Shown here: positions 28,327 through 37,835 of the stretch, piece after piece
How the letters are laid out: every line of letters begins with the position of its first letter
Position numbering within the stretch: the first letter of the stretch is position 1
Assembly: GCF_002102475.1 (NCBI RefSeq)
Contig: NZ_MSQD01000009.1
Location: 62,001 to 126,000, forward strand
Direction of reading: 5' to 3'
Source of the DNA: Thermoanaerobacterium sp. PSU-2
GTDB lineage: Bacteria > Bacillota > Thermoanaerobacteria > Thermoanaerobacterales > Thermoanaerobacteraceae
Length of the DNA stretch: 64,000 nt
Made by a program: the position numbers and the translations under genes
The notes under the pieces: generated by a model
The model's input: the letters and a program-made list of their open reading frames with translations, nothing else
Told to the model about the DNA's origin: nothing
Database searches by the model: none

Positions 28327-28354
28327 TGCCACGCATCCTTTCTAAATTTGTTAT

Positions 28355-28367
28355 TGTAATGTTTACA
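28355..28367 (-). promoter_or_regulatory. TGTAA-N3-TTACA palindrome at the copy A transcription start
   Basis: On the gene strand TGTAAACATTACA lies about 6-18 bases past the predicted start. Related GTAAAC sites occur at 29866-29877, 30059-30073 and 39696-39710. Confidence 0.4.
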
Positions 28368-28379
28368 TCTTTCACTTAT

Positions 28380-28408
28380 ATGATAAAGCATCATTAAACT
28401 TTATTGAA
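28380..28408 (-). promoter_or_regulatory. Promoter of binding-protein gene A
   Basis: TTCAAT and TATCAT are 17 bases apart on the minus strand. The weak -35 lies 4 bases from the 21-bp-period repeat element, as expected for an activated promoter. Confidence 0.6.
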
Positions 28409-28412
28409 TACA

Positions 28413-28444
28413 AATTTTTTACCACAATCTTTAATTTATTTACC
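28413..28444 (-). promoter_or_regulatory. Activator element, copy 1 (two 11-bp repeats, period 21)
   Basis: On the plus strand AATTTTTTACC (28413-28423) and ATTTATTTACC (28434-28444) are spaced by ACAATCTTTA. The same element occurs at 29914-29945 and 39873-39904. Proposed binding site of the YesN-like regulator at 41806-43413. Confidence 0.65.
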
Positions 28445-28470
28445 TATTCATTTTTCATGCATATTTTAAA

Positions 28471-28503
28471 ATACCGCAAAGCAGCTAAAACGCTTTGCGG
28501 TAT
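28471..28503 (-). terminator. Terminator between binding-protein genes B and A
   Basis: The 12-bp perfect arms ATACCGCAAAGC / GCTTTGCGGTAT enclose 9 bases and are followed by TTTTAAAAT on the minus strand. Gene A therefore needs its own promoter or readthrough. Confidence 0.82.
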
Positions 28504-28511
28504 ACATCATT

Positions 28512-29834
28512 TTATTTTCCATTGATTTTTTCTTGCATCTGTTTAGCGTAATCCTGTGGAGTAATTTGTTTTGCAAATAATTGTGCTACCAAATCTTTAT
28601 GTGTCTGTGCTTGATCCCCTTCAAGGTACAGATCCCACGCAAGGACGCTGTCTTTAGAATTCGCCACGATGTTATTCATTATCTGTATCTCTAAAGGATC
28701 GACTTTTGACTGATCTACACTATCGTATTTCCATGTAGGCAAAGCAGCTCCAACTTTGTAAAACTCAAGAGACATATTCTCAGCCAAATATTTTGCAGCC
28801 TTTACAGCCTCGTCTTTATATTTAGTATTGGCATTTACAAGTAAAACATCGCTGCCACCGCCAATGTATTCAGTCGGATCTCCTTTACCTCCCTCGATGG
28901 TAGGAAATCTTACAGCTTCAACCTTGCCTTTAACTAATGAAGAATCTACTTCAAATGAAGCTGCATCAAAATTTCCTCCGAAGTACATAGCAGCCTTGCC
29001 TTGATTGAATTCTGCTGTCGCTTCATCTCTTGTAAGACCCATGACACCTTGGTCAAACGCACCAGCATTTACCATCTCTTGTAGCTTTTCTGCCGCATCA
29101 ACGAATGCCTGATCTTCAAAAGAAGCTTTTCCATTTAGCGCATCTCTGGAAAGCTGTGCGCCAGCTTCCCGAAGCGCTATCATGTCATAGTACCACATTC
29201 CAGGCCATTCATCTTTCTCACCTAAAGCAAATGGTGTTATACCTTTCGACTTAAATGTCTTTATAGCGTCGATAAGTTCGCTAAATGTTGTAGGTATCTT
29301 TACATTGTACTTGTCAAAAAGCTCTTTGTTTACATAGAGTACGCTGGCTTGCTGTGCAAATGTCAGACCGTAAACCTTTCCATTATACGTAATATTATTG
29401 AGCGCTCCAGGCAACATCTTATCTTTTGTACCATCATTTAAATAATCGTCAAGAGCCAATATCTTTCCTGCATCAACAAATGGCTTTGAAAATCCTCCAC
29501 CCCAAGCATATATAATATCAGGAGCTTCATTTGCTGCTATTGCAGTCTTTATCTTCGTCTTATACGCATCATTCTCAGTTATACTTTGCTCTATCTGCAC
29601 ATTAGGATTCTCTTGATTCCATTTGTCTACTATATTTTTGACTATGGTCTTTTGCGGGTCGTTAGTGAAGATATTCCAGAATGTAAGCGTTATCTTTTGA
29701 GTTGTACCAGATGAATTTGAAGACTTAGATGCATTAGAATTACTTGAACCTTTTGAACCTGTACTACATGCTGATGTGCTGACTATCAACATAATTGATA
29801 GTAAAACCAGCATGATTTTTTTAAACACCTTCAT
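28512..29834 (-). CDS. Sugar-binding lipoprotein of an ABC importer (copy B)
   Basis: This is a 440-aa paralogue of copy A. The lipobox is STSAC after a hydrophobic signal, then the same Ser/Asn-rich linker and MalE-like domain. Differences cluster in ligand-facing segments (for example IYAWGGGFSKP against IFETWAGGFSQP, LTFAQQASVL against IPFDQQASVL). A DNA stretch of over 50 bases in the middle is identical between copies (27676 onward and 29187 onward), which suggests recent duplication or gene conversion. Each copy has its own promoter with the same activator element. Confidence 0.92.
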   Translation of the reverse strand: MKVFKKIMLVLLSIMLIVSTSACSTGSKGSSNSNASKSSNSSGTTQKITLTFWNIFTNDPQKTIVKNIVDKWNQENPNVQIEQSITENDAYKTKIKTAIAANEAPDIIYAWGGGFSKPFVDAGKILALDDYLNDGTKDKMLPGALNNITYNGKVYGLTFAQQASVLYVNKELFDKYNVKIPTTFSELIDAIKTFKSKGITPFALGEKDEWPGMWYYDMIALREAGAQLSRDALNGKASFEDQAFVDAAEKLQEMVNAGAFDQGVMGLTRDEATAEFNQGKAAMYFGGNFDAASFEVDSSLVKGKVEAVRFPTIEGGKGDPTEYIGGGSDVLLVNANTKYKDEAVKAAKYLAENMSLEFYKVGAALPTWKYDSVDQSKVDPLEIQIMNNIVANSKDSVLAWDLYLEGDQAQTHKDLVAQLFAKQITPQDYAKQMQEKINGK

Positions 29835-29865
29835 GCCTTCACATCCTTTCTATTACTTTGATTAA

Positions 29866-29877
29866 ATTGTTTACAAT
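29866..29877 (-). promoter_or_regulatory. ATTGT-TT-ACAAT palindrome at the copy B transcription start
   Basis: On the gene strand it reads ATTGTAAACAAT and covers the predicted start point (about 29874). It is related to the site at 28355-28367. Confidence 0.4.
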
Positions 29878-29880
29878 AAT

Positions 29881-29909
29881 ATAATAAAATACCATATATT
29901 TAGAATGAA
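29881..29909 (-). promoter_or_regulatory. Promoter of binding-protein gene B
   Basis: TTCATT and TATTAT are 17 bases apart on the minus strand, with the same 4-base distance to the repeat element as at gene A. Confidence 0.6.
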
Positions 29910-29913
29910 TATA

Positions 29914-29945
29914 AATTTTTTACTACAATCTTAAATATTTTTACT
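29914..29945 (-). promoter_or_regulatory. Activator element, copy 2 (two 11-bp repeats, period 21)
   Basis: AATTTTTTACT (29914-29924) and ATATTTTTACT (29935-29945) are spaced by ACAATCTTAA. Layout and spacer match the copy at 28413-28444. Confidence 0.65.
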
Positions 29946-30025
29946 TGTTTAATACAAAGATAGTCCATCGTCAAATACGACAAAAAAGTGCTTTAATATT
30001 ATGTTAGTCTTATATACATAATTTA

Positions 30026-30054
30026 TTGACTTATCTAATGTATGAGAGTAAATT
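30026..30054 (+). promoter_or_regulatory. Promoter of the intracellular xylanase gene
   Basis: TTGACT and TAAATT are 17 bases apart. The predicted start near 30062 lies at a TATAAACAATTACA site (30060-30073) related to the GTAAAC palindromes. Confidence 0.6.
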
Positions 30055-30092
30055 TTATTTATAAACAATTACATATCATTGGAGGGATTATA

Positions 30093-31334
30093 ATGAGCCT
30101 AAATACTTCAGATGAATTAAACCACCGCAAAGGAATCGTTAAAATAAGGCTAACTAAAAAAGACGGTTCACCTATAAAAGACGCTGAAGTCACTGTGTCG
30201 CAAGTGAAGCATAAATTTTTATTTGGATGCGGAGCATTCGATTCTCTTCCACTTGCCAATGGTGAATTAGAAGAAAACGATAAAGAAAAAATTGAGGAAC
30301 GTTTTGAAAAATTTTTTGATGTATTTAATTATGCCACGATTCCCTTTTATTGGGGTAGATTTGAACCTGAAAAAGGAAAGCCAGATACAAATAGACTCAA
30401 AAAAGCATCAGAGTGGCTTGTATCAAAAGGCTGCATTGTAAAAGGGCATCCACTTTGCTGGCATACCGTAACAGCACCTTGGCTCTTAGATATGAGCAAT
30501 GAAGACATATTAAAAGCTCAGCTTGAACGCATAAAACGTGAAGTAAGCGATTTTAAAGGATTAGTTGACATATGGGATGTAATAAATGAAGTCGTCATCA
30601 TGCCTATTTTTGATAAGTACGACAATGGAATAACCAGGATATGCAAAGAATTAGGCCGCATTCGCCTTGTAAAAGAAGTTTTTAATGAAGCAAAAAAGGC
30701 TAATCCTGATGCAGTTTTACTTATAAATGACTTTAATACATCAATTTCATACGAAATACTCATAGAAGGATGCCTTGAAGCTGGAATCCCTATTGATGCC
30801 ATAGGAATTCAGTCACACATGCATCAAGGATATTGGGGCGTCGAGAAGACTTTAGAAGTACTTGAGAGATTTTCCCATTTCAACATTCCATTGCATTTTA
30901 CAGAAAATACGTTGTTATCCGGACATTTGATGCCACCCGAGATAGAGGATTTAAATGACTACCAAATAAGTGATTGGCCGTCAACACCTGATGGTGAAGA
31001 ACAACAAGCAATGGAAATTGTAAAGCATTATAAGACTCTTTTTGTGCATCCAATGGTAGAATCAATCACATGGTGGAATTTTTGTGATGAAAATGCATGG
31101 CTTGGTGCACCTGCAGGTCTTCTTAGACGTGACAATTCATGCAAACCATCATACTATGAATTAAAAAAGCTTATAAAAGATGAATGGTGGACGCATCCTA
31201 CACGACTTGTCACAAGCAATACAGGCGAATTCGAATTCACAGGCTTTTTAGGAGAATATGAATTAATCGTCGGCAATAGAAAATTTCACTTTAACCTCGA
31301 TAAAAGAAGCACATCAATAGAAATTACAGTCTAA
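30093..31334 (+). CDS. Intracellular GH10 endo-1,4-beta-xylanase
   Basis: It hydrolyses beta-1,4-xylo-oligomers by a retaining mechanism. No signal peptide is present, so it acts on imported oligosaccharides. A short N-terminal beta domain (GIVKIRLTKKDGSPIKDAEV) precedes the GH10 barrel. The proton donor is E166 in DVINEV and the nucleophile E271 in HFTENTLL, with GHPLCWH and TWWNFCDENAW also present. The nucleophile context is divergent from the usual TELD. ATG 30093 has GGAGGG 9 bases upstream; the longer frame has none. It is monocistronic and divergent from the binding-protein genes. Confidence 0.93.
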   Translation: MSLNTSDELNHRKGIVKIRLTKKDGSPIKDAEVTVSQVKHKFLFGCGAFDSLPLANGELEENDKEKIEERFEKFFDVFNYATIPFYWGRFEPEKGKPDTNRLKKASEWLVSKGCIVKGHPLCWHTVTAPWLLDMSNEDILKAQLERIKREVSDFKGLVDIWDVINEVVIMPIFDKYDNGITRICKELGRIRLVKEVFNEAKKANPDAVLLINDFNTSISYEILIEGCLEAGIPIDAIGIQSHMHQGYWGVEKTLEVLERFSHFNIPLHFTENTLLSGHLMPPEIEDLNDYQISDWPSTPDGEEQQAMEIVKHYKTLFVHPMVESITWWNFCDENAWLGAPAGLLRRDNSCKPSYYELKKLIKDEWWTHPTRLVTSNTGEFEFTGFLGEYELIVGNRKFHFNLDKRSTSIEITV

Positions 31335-31345
31335 GTTAATACAAA

Positions 31346-31386
31346 GCAAAAGACAGAAGGAATAATTTTTCCCTCTGTCTTTTTGC
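31346..31386. terminator. Bidirectional terminator between the two GH10 genes
   Basis: GCAAAAGACAGA pairs with TCTGTCTTTTTGC around an AT-rich loop, with T-runs usable from both sides. It lies between the convergent GH10 stop codons. Confidence 0.85.
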
Positions 31387-34300
31387 TTACAGATTATTTG
31401 TTTTTTCTAATAAACTGTATACGATAGCCGCTGCTTCCGCTCTCGTAGCATTTCCTTTAGGTGCAAATACGTTGTTGGGCTCTCCATTTACTATTCCTAA
31501 TTTCGCTGCATTTGCTACTACGTTTCTTGCCCAATCGCTTATGGATTTGTCATCGCTAAATGATGTGGCACCTAAGTTTTCCTCTTTGTACTGTGTCAGC
31601 ACCTCGTATGCCCTCATGGCTATTGCTGTCATCTCTTCTCTTGTTATGCTGTCATTTGGCCTTGCGTTCTTTCCATCACCTTCTATTAATCCTGCTTTGT
31701 ATGCTGCCTCTATTGCGTTTGCATACCAGTCTCCACTCTTTACATCGCTAAATTCTCCGCTGTATGCTTCTTCTTTTATGTTTAATAGCCTCAGTATCAT
31801 TGCTGTGAATTCTGCTCTCGTTACTGTCTTGTTTGGTTCATACTGGGTGTCCGTCATTCCTTCTACTATGTGCCTTGACGCTAATACTTCTATTACGTCT
31901 TTCGCCCAATTGTCTTTTATGTCATTAAATGTCTTGTCGTACTCAAATGCCGCATATTGTGAGAAGTGCGTCGCATTGAATGTTATTGTTCCAGATGACA
32001 CGTCTACTTTTCCACCCACGTATTCCCATTGATTTGTCGTTGGGTTGTAGTAGTACACTGCTACTTTCCTTGGATCGTTGGCTTTTGATATATTTAATGT
32101 TACCTCCACTGGTTTTGCCAATGTTACATTGCCACTGCTACTACCTATTGTTATGTCTACTACATTAGAAAGCGGCACATAATTTGTCACATTAGGCTTT
32201 CCATTGTCTTTTATTGATACATTGACACCGTTTTGTATCTGGTTTTGGTTAAGTGCGTCTTTCGTAAGTGATATTGATGCGTTGTCTGATTTTATGACGA
32301 TGTCTTTGCCGTTAGCTGCACTTGTATCTAAAATATCTTTAGAAATCTGTACGACTTTCTGTTGTCCTTGACCTATTGTGGTTATGTCAAATACTACTTT
32401 CTTGTCTTTTGAATTTACTATCAGGTCTTTAGCTTTTCCTGCATCAAGCGTCAATGTAATAACGTTACCATTCTTATTGACTGTTCCAATTGTACTGTTA
32501 GTATTGTTGGTATTACCGTTTGTAGTACTTGCAATTCCCGTGCTATTTGTGCCACCACCAGATGGCTTACCTGTCAGCATCAAGTTTCCAAACCCAGAAG
32601 TATCTTGCCATGAATTTCCGCTTGGATCACACCATGTGACAATACCTGTCCTCTTACCATTCTCATCTGCATCATTAACTTGCAAGTCAAATCCTATGAC
32701 AGTGCCATTTGACGGAGTGATACTCGTCCAAGGGATAGCTTCTTCTACAATATATCCACTTTCTGTAAGGCTAGTTGCCGACTTAAAACCATTTGAATTA
32801 GTGCTTGCACCAAAACTTTGTTCATTGTCATAGTTAACTCTAAACTGTCCATCATCACTTTCATAATAAGTTGTTTTATCATTATTCTGATCTACAAAAA
32901 CTTCTACAGAATCTTGTTCATATGGATTAACACTAGATTTATTCAAATTTGGATCTGTAACAACTGCCAAAACATAAAGGTACTTATCGTCCCACATCAT
33001 TTTTGCTGTCGCAGTAGCACCATTTGAGCCTAAAACCCATGTATTTGTTGTAATAGGTTCAATATTATTCCAAATATCATCTACTTTGCCATCAATAACA
33101 GGAGTACCATATATAGCTGTTGCTATTTGTGCAGATTTTGACAACACTAGATCTCCAAAATACGATGTATTAGTATCTTGACTGTTTGTATAATCATTCC
33201 AAACTGTTATTGCATCTATATTGCCACTACCTTCATCATCATTTATTCTAATATCAAATCCAATTTTACTATTGACTGCAGGACTTATATCTTCAATTGG
33301 AATGGCTATCTGTGCTACGTATCCATAATTATTAGATGTTACATATTTTGTAATATTTGAACTCCCTGTACCATCCCTTTTAATTGTATAATGTTCATCA
33401 TCAGTTTCATAAGAAGTAGATTTATTGTCATTCTTGTCTACAAAAATCTCAATACCATCATTATTAGATGGAGTATTATCTGAAATCTGTATTAGTAAAT
33501 ATAAGTTTTTAGTATCCCACATAGATTTAACAGTAGCAGTTGCACCAACAACACCTTTAACATAAGTATTTGCATAAAATGGTTTTACAAGTTTCCAAGA
33601 ACTATCAATATTTGCTCCAATCGTAGGTGATCCTTCTAAAGCTTTTGCAGATTGAATATCGGGTATAGCTTTGCTTGGATCTACTACTGCCCAAAATGCT
33701 GGCTTCGCCTGCAACTTTGAATCAAAAAGCAGTGGAGCATTTGGTTTACTAAGCCAAGTCACATCATCCGAAACTCCCCAAAAAACTACAGCAGTTATAT
33801 ATTGTTTTTCAGCTTTAAATAAATCAAACAATTGTTTATACAATCTCGCTTGTTTAAGCAGTGCTTCATTCGATACATTACCGTTCATATTCATATCTAA
33901 TTCGGTTACCTGTATTTCCACACCTAATGAAGCAAGTTTTTCTATAGAAGCTTTTATATTGTCTATATTTGAATTTATATTTATGTGCATTTGCATGCCT
34001 ATTCCACTTATCGGCACACCTTCACTTTTTAACTTTTTCACTAAGTCATACATAGCCTGTGTTTTAACACCATTATTTTCGATGTTGTAATCATTAATAA
34101 ACAATTTCATAGATGGATCTGCTTCATGCGCATATTCAAAAGCTTTTTCTATATAATCAGGTCCTATAATTTGTAACCACTTAGAATTTCTTAAATTGCC
34201 ATTGTCATCAATAACCTCATTTACTACATCCCATCCAATTATTGGATTCTGAGAACCATATTTTGTTTTAAAATGGTCTAACACAGTTGTTATGTGAGTT

Positions 34301-35706
34301 TTTAATCTTTGAAGTAGTAAATCCCTTGAAGCTGGTTTAGACGGATCAGATGGATCCTGGAAAAACCAATCCGGAACCTGATTATGCCAAAGCAATGTAT
34401 GACCTCTCATCTTCATATTATGTGCTATTGCATAATCAACAATCTTATCAGCATTATCAAAAGTAAAGTTTCCTTCTGTAGGCTGCAAGCTTTCCGGTTT
34501 CATGGCATTTTCTGCAACAAGCATATTAAAATGTTTAGCCGTCAATTGAGCATGTGGATCCGTATCATTTAATCTGCTTGGATCAACCGCAACACCGATC
34601 GGGAAATAATCTTTGAATGCTGAATATAAATCCGGAATATCATTTTGTATTGTAATTTGATTATTTGAAATTTCACCTATTACAGAAAAATCATCAATGT
34701 AAAACTCTAAAGTAGGATTTTGAGATTCTACATAGATGCTAATGCCGCTGTAATCTGCATCAGGTAAAGTAAAATTGCCTTTTATTTCTGTCCATTCGCC
34801 TTTATTGACATTAGCAAAATCATCAACTTGTATATAATTATCTTTGTCAGAAGTCGCTTTGACAGTAGCCTTAATTTGCTCTGTATCGTTGCCATCAACA
34901 AATTTCACCCAAAAATCCACATTGTATTGCTGCCCTGGAACTATTTTACCAGTCAAATCATAACTAGGTCCATTCCAATTAGCTGTCCTCCCTGTCGTCA
35001 ATAAGCTATAATCCCCACTATGAGCTACTCCATACACTGCTTTAACAACAGACGAACCTGTTCCAACCCATCCAGAAGTATTTCCATTTTCAAAAGTTCC
35101 ATTTGCAATGACATTTCCTACTTGTATTGGATTCTGTGGTGTCACTACAACATCATCAATATAGTATTCCAACGTTGGATCAGGTGATTCCACGTACATA
35201 TATAATGTTTTTAATGTTCCAGTATAATCTAATGTATAAGTTCCGTTTATAGTAGTCCATGAATCTTCAGAAACTTGTTTTTGCCAAACTATTGTATCAT
35301 AATGATTGCCATTGTCATCTTCTCTAAACATAGTAACAGTAATCAAAGGATTAGATGAATTTTGTCCAGAAACAAGTCTAACTTTAAGCGATACATTATA
35401 TGATTCACCTTTCTGCATTTTCCCTAAAAAGCTATATGCAGGTCCTTCATATGTCTGTGTTCTACCTGTAACTTTCATACTGTATTGCCCAATTGCTTGC
35501 TCAGTCGTTACTGCTAATGTAGGATTACCTTGCTTAATCCAGCCATCAATTGTGCCGGTTTCGAAGTCTCCATTAGAAACCAGATTTGTATTATTTGTAT
35601 TAATATCATCCGCAAATGCTCTTATGTGTGGGAAAAACAATGATGTCCCAAAAATCATTATGAAAACTGTAATAATAGATACAACTTTATTTACAATACT
35701 CTTCAT
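31387..35706 (-). CDS. xynA: S-layer-anchored modular GH10 xylanase
   Basis: This is a 1439-aa secreted endo-xylanase. Order: signal peptide (to AFA, about residue 32), two CBM22-type modules (about 40-190 and 200-345), GH10 catalytic domain (about 355-685; acid/base E497 in VVNEV, nucleophile E602 in VTELD), two CBM9-type modules (about 700-870 and 880-1050), an Asn/Thr-rich linker with an unassigned beta-rich region (about 1080-1240), and three SLH repeats to the C-terminus. SLH repeats bind wall polysaccharide and hold the enzyme on the cell. ATG 35706 has GGGAGGA 7 bases upstream; a codon 18 bases earlier would overlap that site. It is the last gene behind the lplABC-like transporter. Confidence 0.96.
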   Translation of the reverse strand: MKSIVNKVVSIITVFIMIFGTSLFFPHIRAFADDINTNNTNLVSNGDFETGTIDGWIKQGNPTLAVTTEQAIGQYSMKVTGRTQTYEGPAYSFLGKMQKGESYNVSLKVRLVSGQNSSNPLITVTMFREDDNGNHYDTIVWQKQVSEDSWTTINGTYTLDYTGTLKTLYMYVESPDPTLEYYIDDVVVTPQNPIQVGNVIANGTFENGNTSGWVGTGSSVVKAVYGVAHSGDYSLLTTGRTANWNGPSYDLTGKIVPGQQYNVDFWVKFVDGNDTEQIKATVKATSDKDNYIQVDDFANVNKGEWTEIKGNFTLPDADYSGISIYVESQNPTLEFYIDDFSVIGEISNNQITIQNDIPDLYSAFKDYFPIGVAVDPSRLNDTDPHAQLTAKHFNMLVAENAMKPESLQPTEGNFTFDNADKIVDYAIAHNMKMRGHTLLWHNQVPDWFFQDPSDPSKPASRDLLLQRLKTHITTVLDHFKTKYGSQNPIIGWDVVNEVIDDNGNLRNSKWLQIIGPDYIEKAFEYAHEADPSMKLFINDYNIENNGVKTQAMYDLVKKLKSEGVPISGIGMQMHININSNIDNIKASIEKLASLGVEIQVTELDMNMNGNVSNEALLKQARLYKQLFDLFKAEKQYITAVVFWGVSDDVTWLSKPNAPLLFDSKLQAKPAFWAVVDPSKAIPDIQSAKALEGSPTIGANIDSSWKLVKPFYANTYVKGVVGATATVKSMWDTKNLYLLIQISDNTPSNNDGIEIFVDKNDNKSTSYETDDEHYTIKRDGTGSSNITKYVTSNNYGYVAQIAIPIEDISPAVNSKIGFDIRINDDEGSGNIDAITVWNDYTNSQDTNTSYFGDLVLSKSAQIATAIYGTPVIDGKVDDIWNNIEPITTNTWVLGSNGATATAKMMWDDKYLYVLAVVTDPNLNKSSVNPYEQDSVEVFVDQNNDKTTYYESDDGQFRVNYDNEQSFGASTNSNGFKSATSLTESGYIVEEAIPWTSITPSNGTVIGFDLQVNDADENGKRTGIVTWCDPSGNSWQDTSGFGNLMLTGKPSGGGTNSTGIASTTNGNTNNTNSTIGTVNKNGNVITLTLDAGKAKDLIVNSKDKKVVFDITTIGQGQQKVVQISKDILDTSAANGKDIVIKSDNASISLTKDALNQNQIQNGVNVSIKDNGKPNVTNYVPLSNVVDITIGSSSGNVTLAKPVEVTLNISKANDPRKVAVYYYNPTTNQWEYVGGKVDVSSGTITFNATHFSQYAAFEYDKTFNDIKDNWAKDVIEVLASRHIVEGMTDTQYEPNKTVTRAEFTAMILRLLNIKEEAYSGEFSDVKSGDWYANAIEAAYKAGLIEGDGKNARPNDSITREEMTAIAMRAYEVLTQYKEENLGATSFSDDKSISDWARNVVANAAKLGIVNGEPNNVFAPKGNATRAEAAAIVYSLLEKTNNL

Positions 35707-35836
35707 TCTTACTTCCTCCCTCATTAAAGTTAATTATTGAAAAATTTATTTACTATCACCTCGCAATTTGCATGACTTTGTCTAAATAAATATTTTTAAA
35801 TACCCCCTTTCATCATTTATATAAATCAAAAACATA

Positions 35837-36742
35837 TTAACCCTTAACACTGCCAATAGTTAAACCCTTCACAAAATACTTCTGCAAGAATGGATAAACC
35901 ATCATAATTGGAACAACCGCTACTATCGTCATAGCTGCTCTTATGCTTTCTGGGGTAACTGTATTGGAATTGTTTCTTAGTCCCATATCAAATGATGCTT
36001 GCTGTGTAAACTGCTGAGTCGACTGCAAAACTTTCTGCAATTCATACTGTAATGTGCTTAAATTTGGATTCATTGAACAAAAAAGCATTGTATCAAACCA
36101 TGAATTCCATTGTCCAACTGCAACAAAAAGCGTTATCGTCGCTAATACTGGTACACTAAGTGGAAATATGATAGAAAATATTATTCTTAGTTCGCTTGCA
36201 CCATCTAATTTCGCTGATTCTACAAGACTAGCTGGTAAACCATCAATATAACTTCTTACAACCATTATATTCCATGCGCTTACTATCCCTGGCAAAATGT
36301 AAACCCAAAAATTGTTCATAAGATGTAAGTCTCTGATCAACAAGTAATATGGAATTAAGCCACTTGTAAAATACATTGAATAAGTAAAAATTTTCGAAAC
36401 GATTCCTCTTAAAACAAAATCCCTTCTGCTTATGGCATATGCGACTATTATGCTTGCAATAACATTTAAAACAGAACCTATGATAGCTCTTAATGCAGAG
36501 ATTATCGTTGCATTGTAAATCTCAGAATCATTTAAAATTGAAACGTAATTAAAAGTCGTAAATTTCCTTGGAAACAGATAAATTCCACCTCTCACTGTAT
36601 CTATAGCATCGTTAAATGAAACTGCTAATACATGTACAAATGGATACAGGGTGACTATTATTACAATCGTGAGAATAATGTAATTGATTGTGTCAAATAC
36701 AATGTCTTCTGTACTCAACCTTATTCTATTATTTCTAGCCAC
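35837..36742 (-). CDS. ABC transporter permease, LplC/YtcP type
   Basis: This 301-aa six-helix permease carries the EAA loop SLVESAKLDGASELRIIFSIIFP and ends TIGSVKG, usual for the LplC group. The start is GTG 36742, with AGGAGG 6 bases upstream; an ATG 51 bases earlier would overlap the preceding gene and has no site. It pairs with the LplB-type permease for import of xylan oligomers. No ATPase is encoded nearby. Confidence 0.9.
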   Translation of the reverse strand: MARNNRIRLSTEDIVFDTINYIILTIVIIVTLYPFVHVLAVSFNDAIDTVRGGIYLFPRKFTTFNYVSILNDSEIYNATIISALRAIIGSVLNVIASIIVAYAISRRDFVLRGIVSKIFTYSMYFTSGLIPYYLLIRDLHLMNNFWVYILPGIVSAWNIMVVRSYIDGLPASLVESAKLDGASELRIIFSIIFPLSVPVLATITLFVAVGQWNSWFDTMLFCSMNPNLSTLQYELQKVLQSTQQFTQQASFDMGLRNNSNTVTPESIRAAMTIVAVVPIMMVYPFLQKYFVKGLTIGSVKG

Positions 36743-36773
36743 TTTATAACCTCCTGAAATTTTGTAAATTAGA

Positions 36774-37751
36774 TTAAAATGCACTTTCACCACTAAGTGC
36801 CTTCGATATTCTATTTGCTAATGTAACCATTGCTAAAGAAACAACTGAGTTAAATATACCGGCTGCTGTCGCAAATGAAAATCTCCCCATTGGTATACCA
36901 TAATTGTATACATACAATTCCAATGTCTGTGAGTAGTCTATAACCATCGGATTTGATAATAGAAATACTTGTTCAAATCCTGCGTTTAATATCCATCCTG
37001 CATTTAATATTAAAAGTATTTTTATGGTTGGCACTATTGATGGTAATGTTATGGAGAAAATCCTTCTTATTCTGCCTGCTCCATCTATACTTGCCGCCTC
37101 ATATAACTCACTGTCTATGGCAGTCATTGCCGCCAGGTAAATTATTGAATTCCATCCAACTTCTTTCCACATATCTGAAAGCGCCATCAAGGGCCAGAAA
37201 AGATGTGGAACTCCTATAAAGTTTATAGACTGCTTTATAATGTGAAATTTTAGAAGTAGTTGATTTATAACTCCATCTGGTGATAAGACATCAAGGACGA
37301 TACTTGCTGCAACAACCCATGAAACGAAATGAGGCAAATATGATATAGTTTGCACCGTCTTTTTGAATTTCACATTTCTAACTTCATTTATCAGAATCGC
37401 CAATGTTATTGAAGAAAAAAATCCAAGAAAATATTTTAAAATACTAATTCCTAACGTATTTCGTATTGATTGATAAAAAGTTGGATCTTCAAACAACATT
37501 TTGAAATTTTCAAGTCCGACCCAAGGAGATTGGTTTATTCCAACAGCTGGATTAAAATTTTTAAATGCTATTATCCATCCCCACAACGGCACATAGCTAA
37601 ATATAATCAGCAATACAAGAAACGGTATTACAATCAATACCAGTTCCTTTTGCTGAGCTAATTTTCTAAAAAACTTCTTTCTCTTGTCTTTTTTATCATT
37701 TACCATCTTTTCTTCTGATAAAACTTCTACTCTAGCATCTGTAACAGCCAT
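36774..37751 (-). CDS. ABC transporter permease, LplB type
   Basis: This 325-aa permease has a charged cytosolic N-terminus, then six helices. The EAA loop is ELYEAASIDGAGRIRRIFSITLP. GGAGG lies 7 bases before ATG 37751; the open frame starts at a TTG two codons earlier. It follows the binding-protein gene after a hairpin at 37780-37810 and precedes the LplC-type gene by about 30 bases. Confidence 0.92.
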   Translation of the reverse strand: MAVTDARVEVLSEEKMVNDKKDKRKKFFRKLAQQKELVLIVIPFLVLLIIFSYVPLWGWIIAFKNFNPAVGINQSPWVGLENFKMLFEDPTFYQSIRNTLGISILKYFLGFFSSITLAILINEVRNVKFKKTVQTISYLPHFVSWVVAASIVLDVLSPDGVINQLLLKFHIIKQSINFIGVPHLFWPLMALSDMWKEVGWNSIIYLAAMTAIDSELYEAASIDGAGRIRRIFSITLPSIVPTIKILLILNAGWILNAGFEQVFLLSNPMVIDYSQTLELYVYNYGIPMGRFSFATAAGIFNSVVSLAMVTLANRISKALSGESAF

Positions 37752-37779
37752 GTTCAATCCTCCAAATAATATTTTAAGC

Positions 37780-37810
37780 GTAATGAAGTACGAAAATCGT
37801 ACTTCATTAC
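37780..37810 (-). terminator. Intercistronic hairpin after the LplA-like gene
   Basis: A 14-bp perfect stem (37780-37793, 37797-37810) with a 3-base loop lies between binding-protein and permease genes. There is no T-run, so differential mRNA stability or partial termination is likely. Confidence 0.65.
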
Positions 37811-37835
37811 AAGATTTTTTAATTATATTGATTTA

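Noticed and set aside
31472-32032. 186-aa plus-strand open frame antisense to xynA
   Set aside because: It lies over the SLH repeats; hydrophobic low-complexity sequence is explained by the reverse complement of the real gene.
35743-35753. ATTTATTTACT upstream of xynA, matching one half of the period-21 element
   Set aside because: No second half lies 21 bases to either side, so it is a single AT-rich match and not counted as a fourth copy.
37780-37810. Perfect 14-bp inverted repeat as a mobile-element end or attachment site
   Set aside because: No transposase, target duplication or second copy; position between binding-protein and permease genes explains it better as an RNA hairpin.
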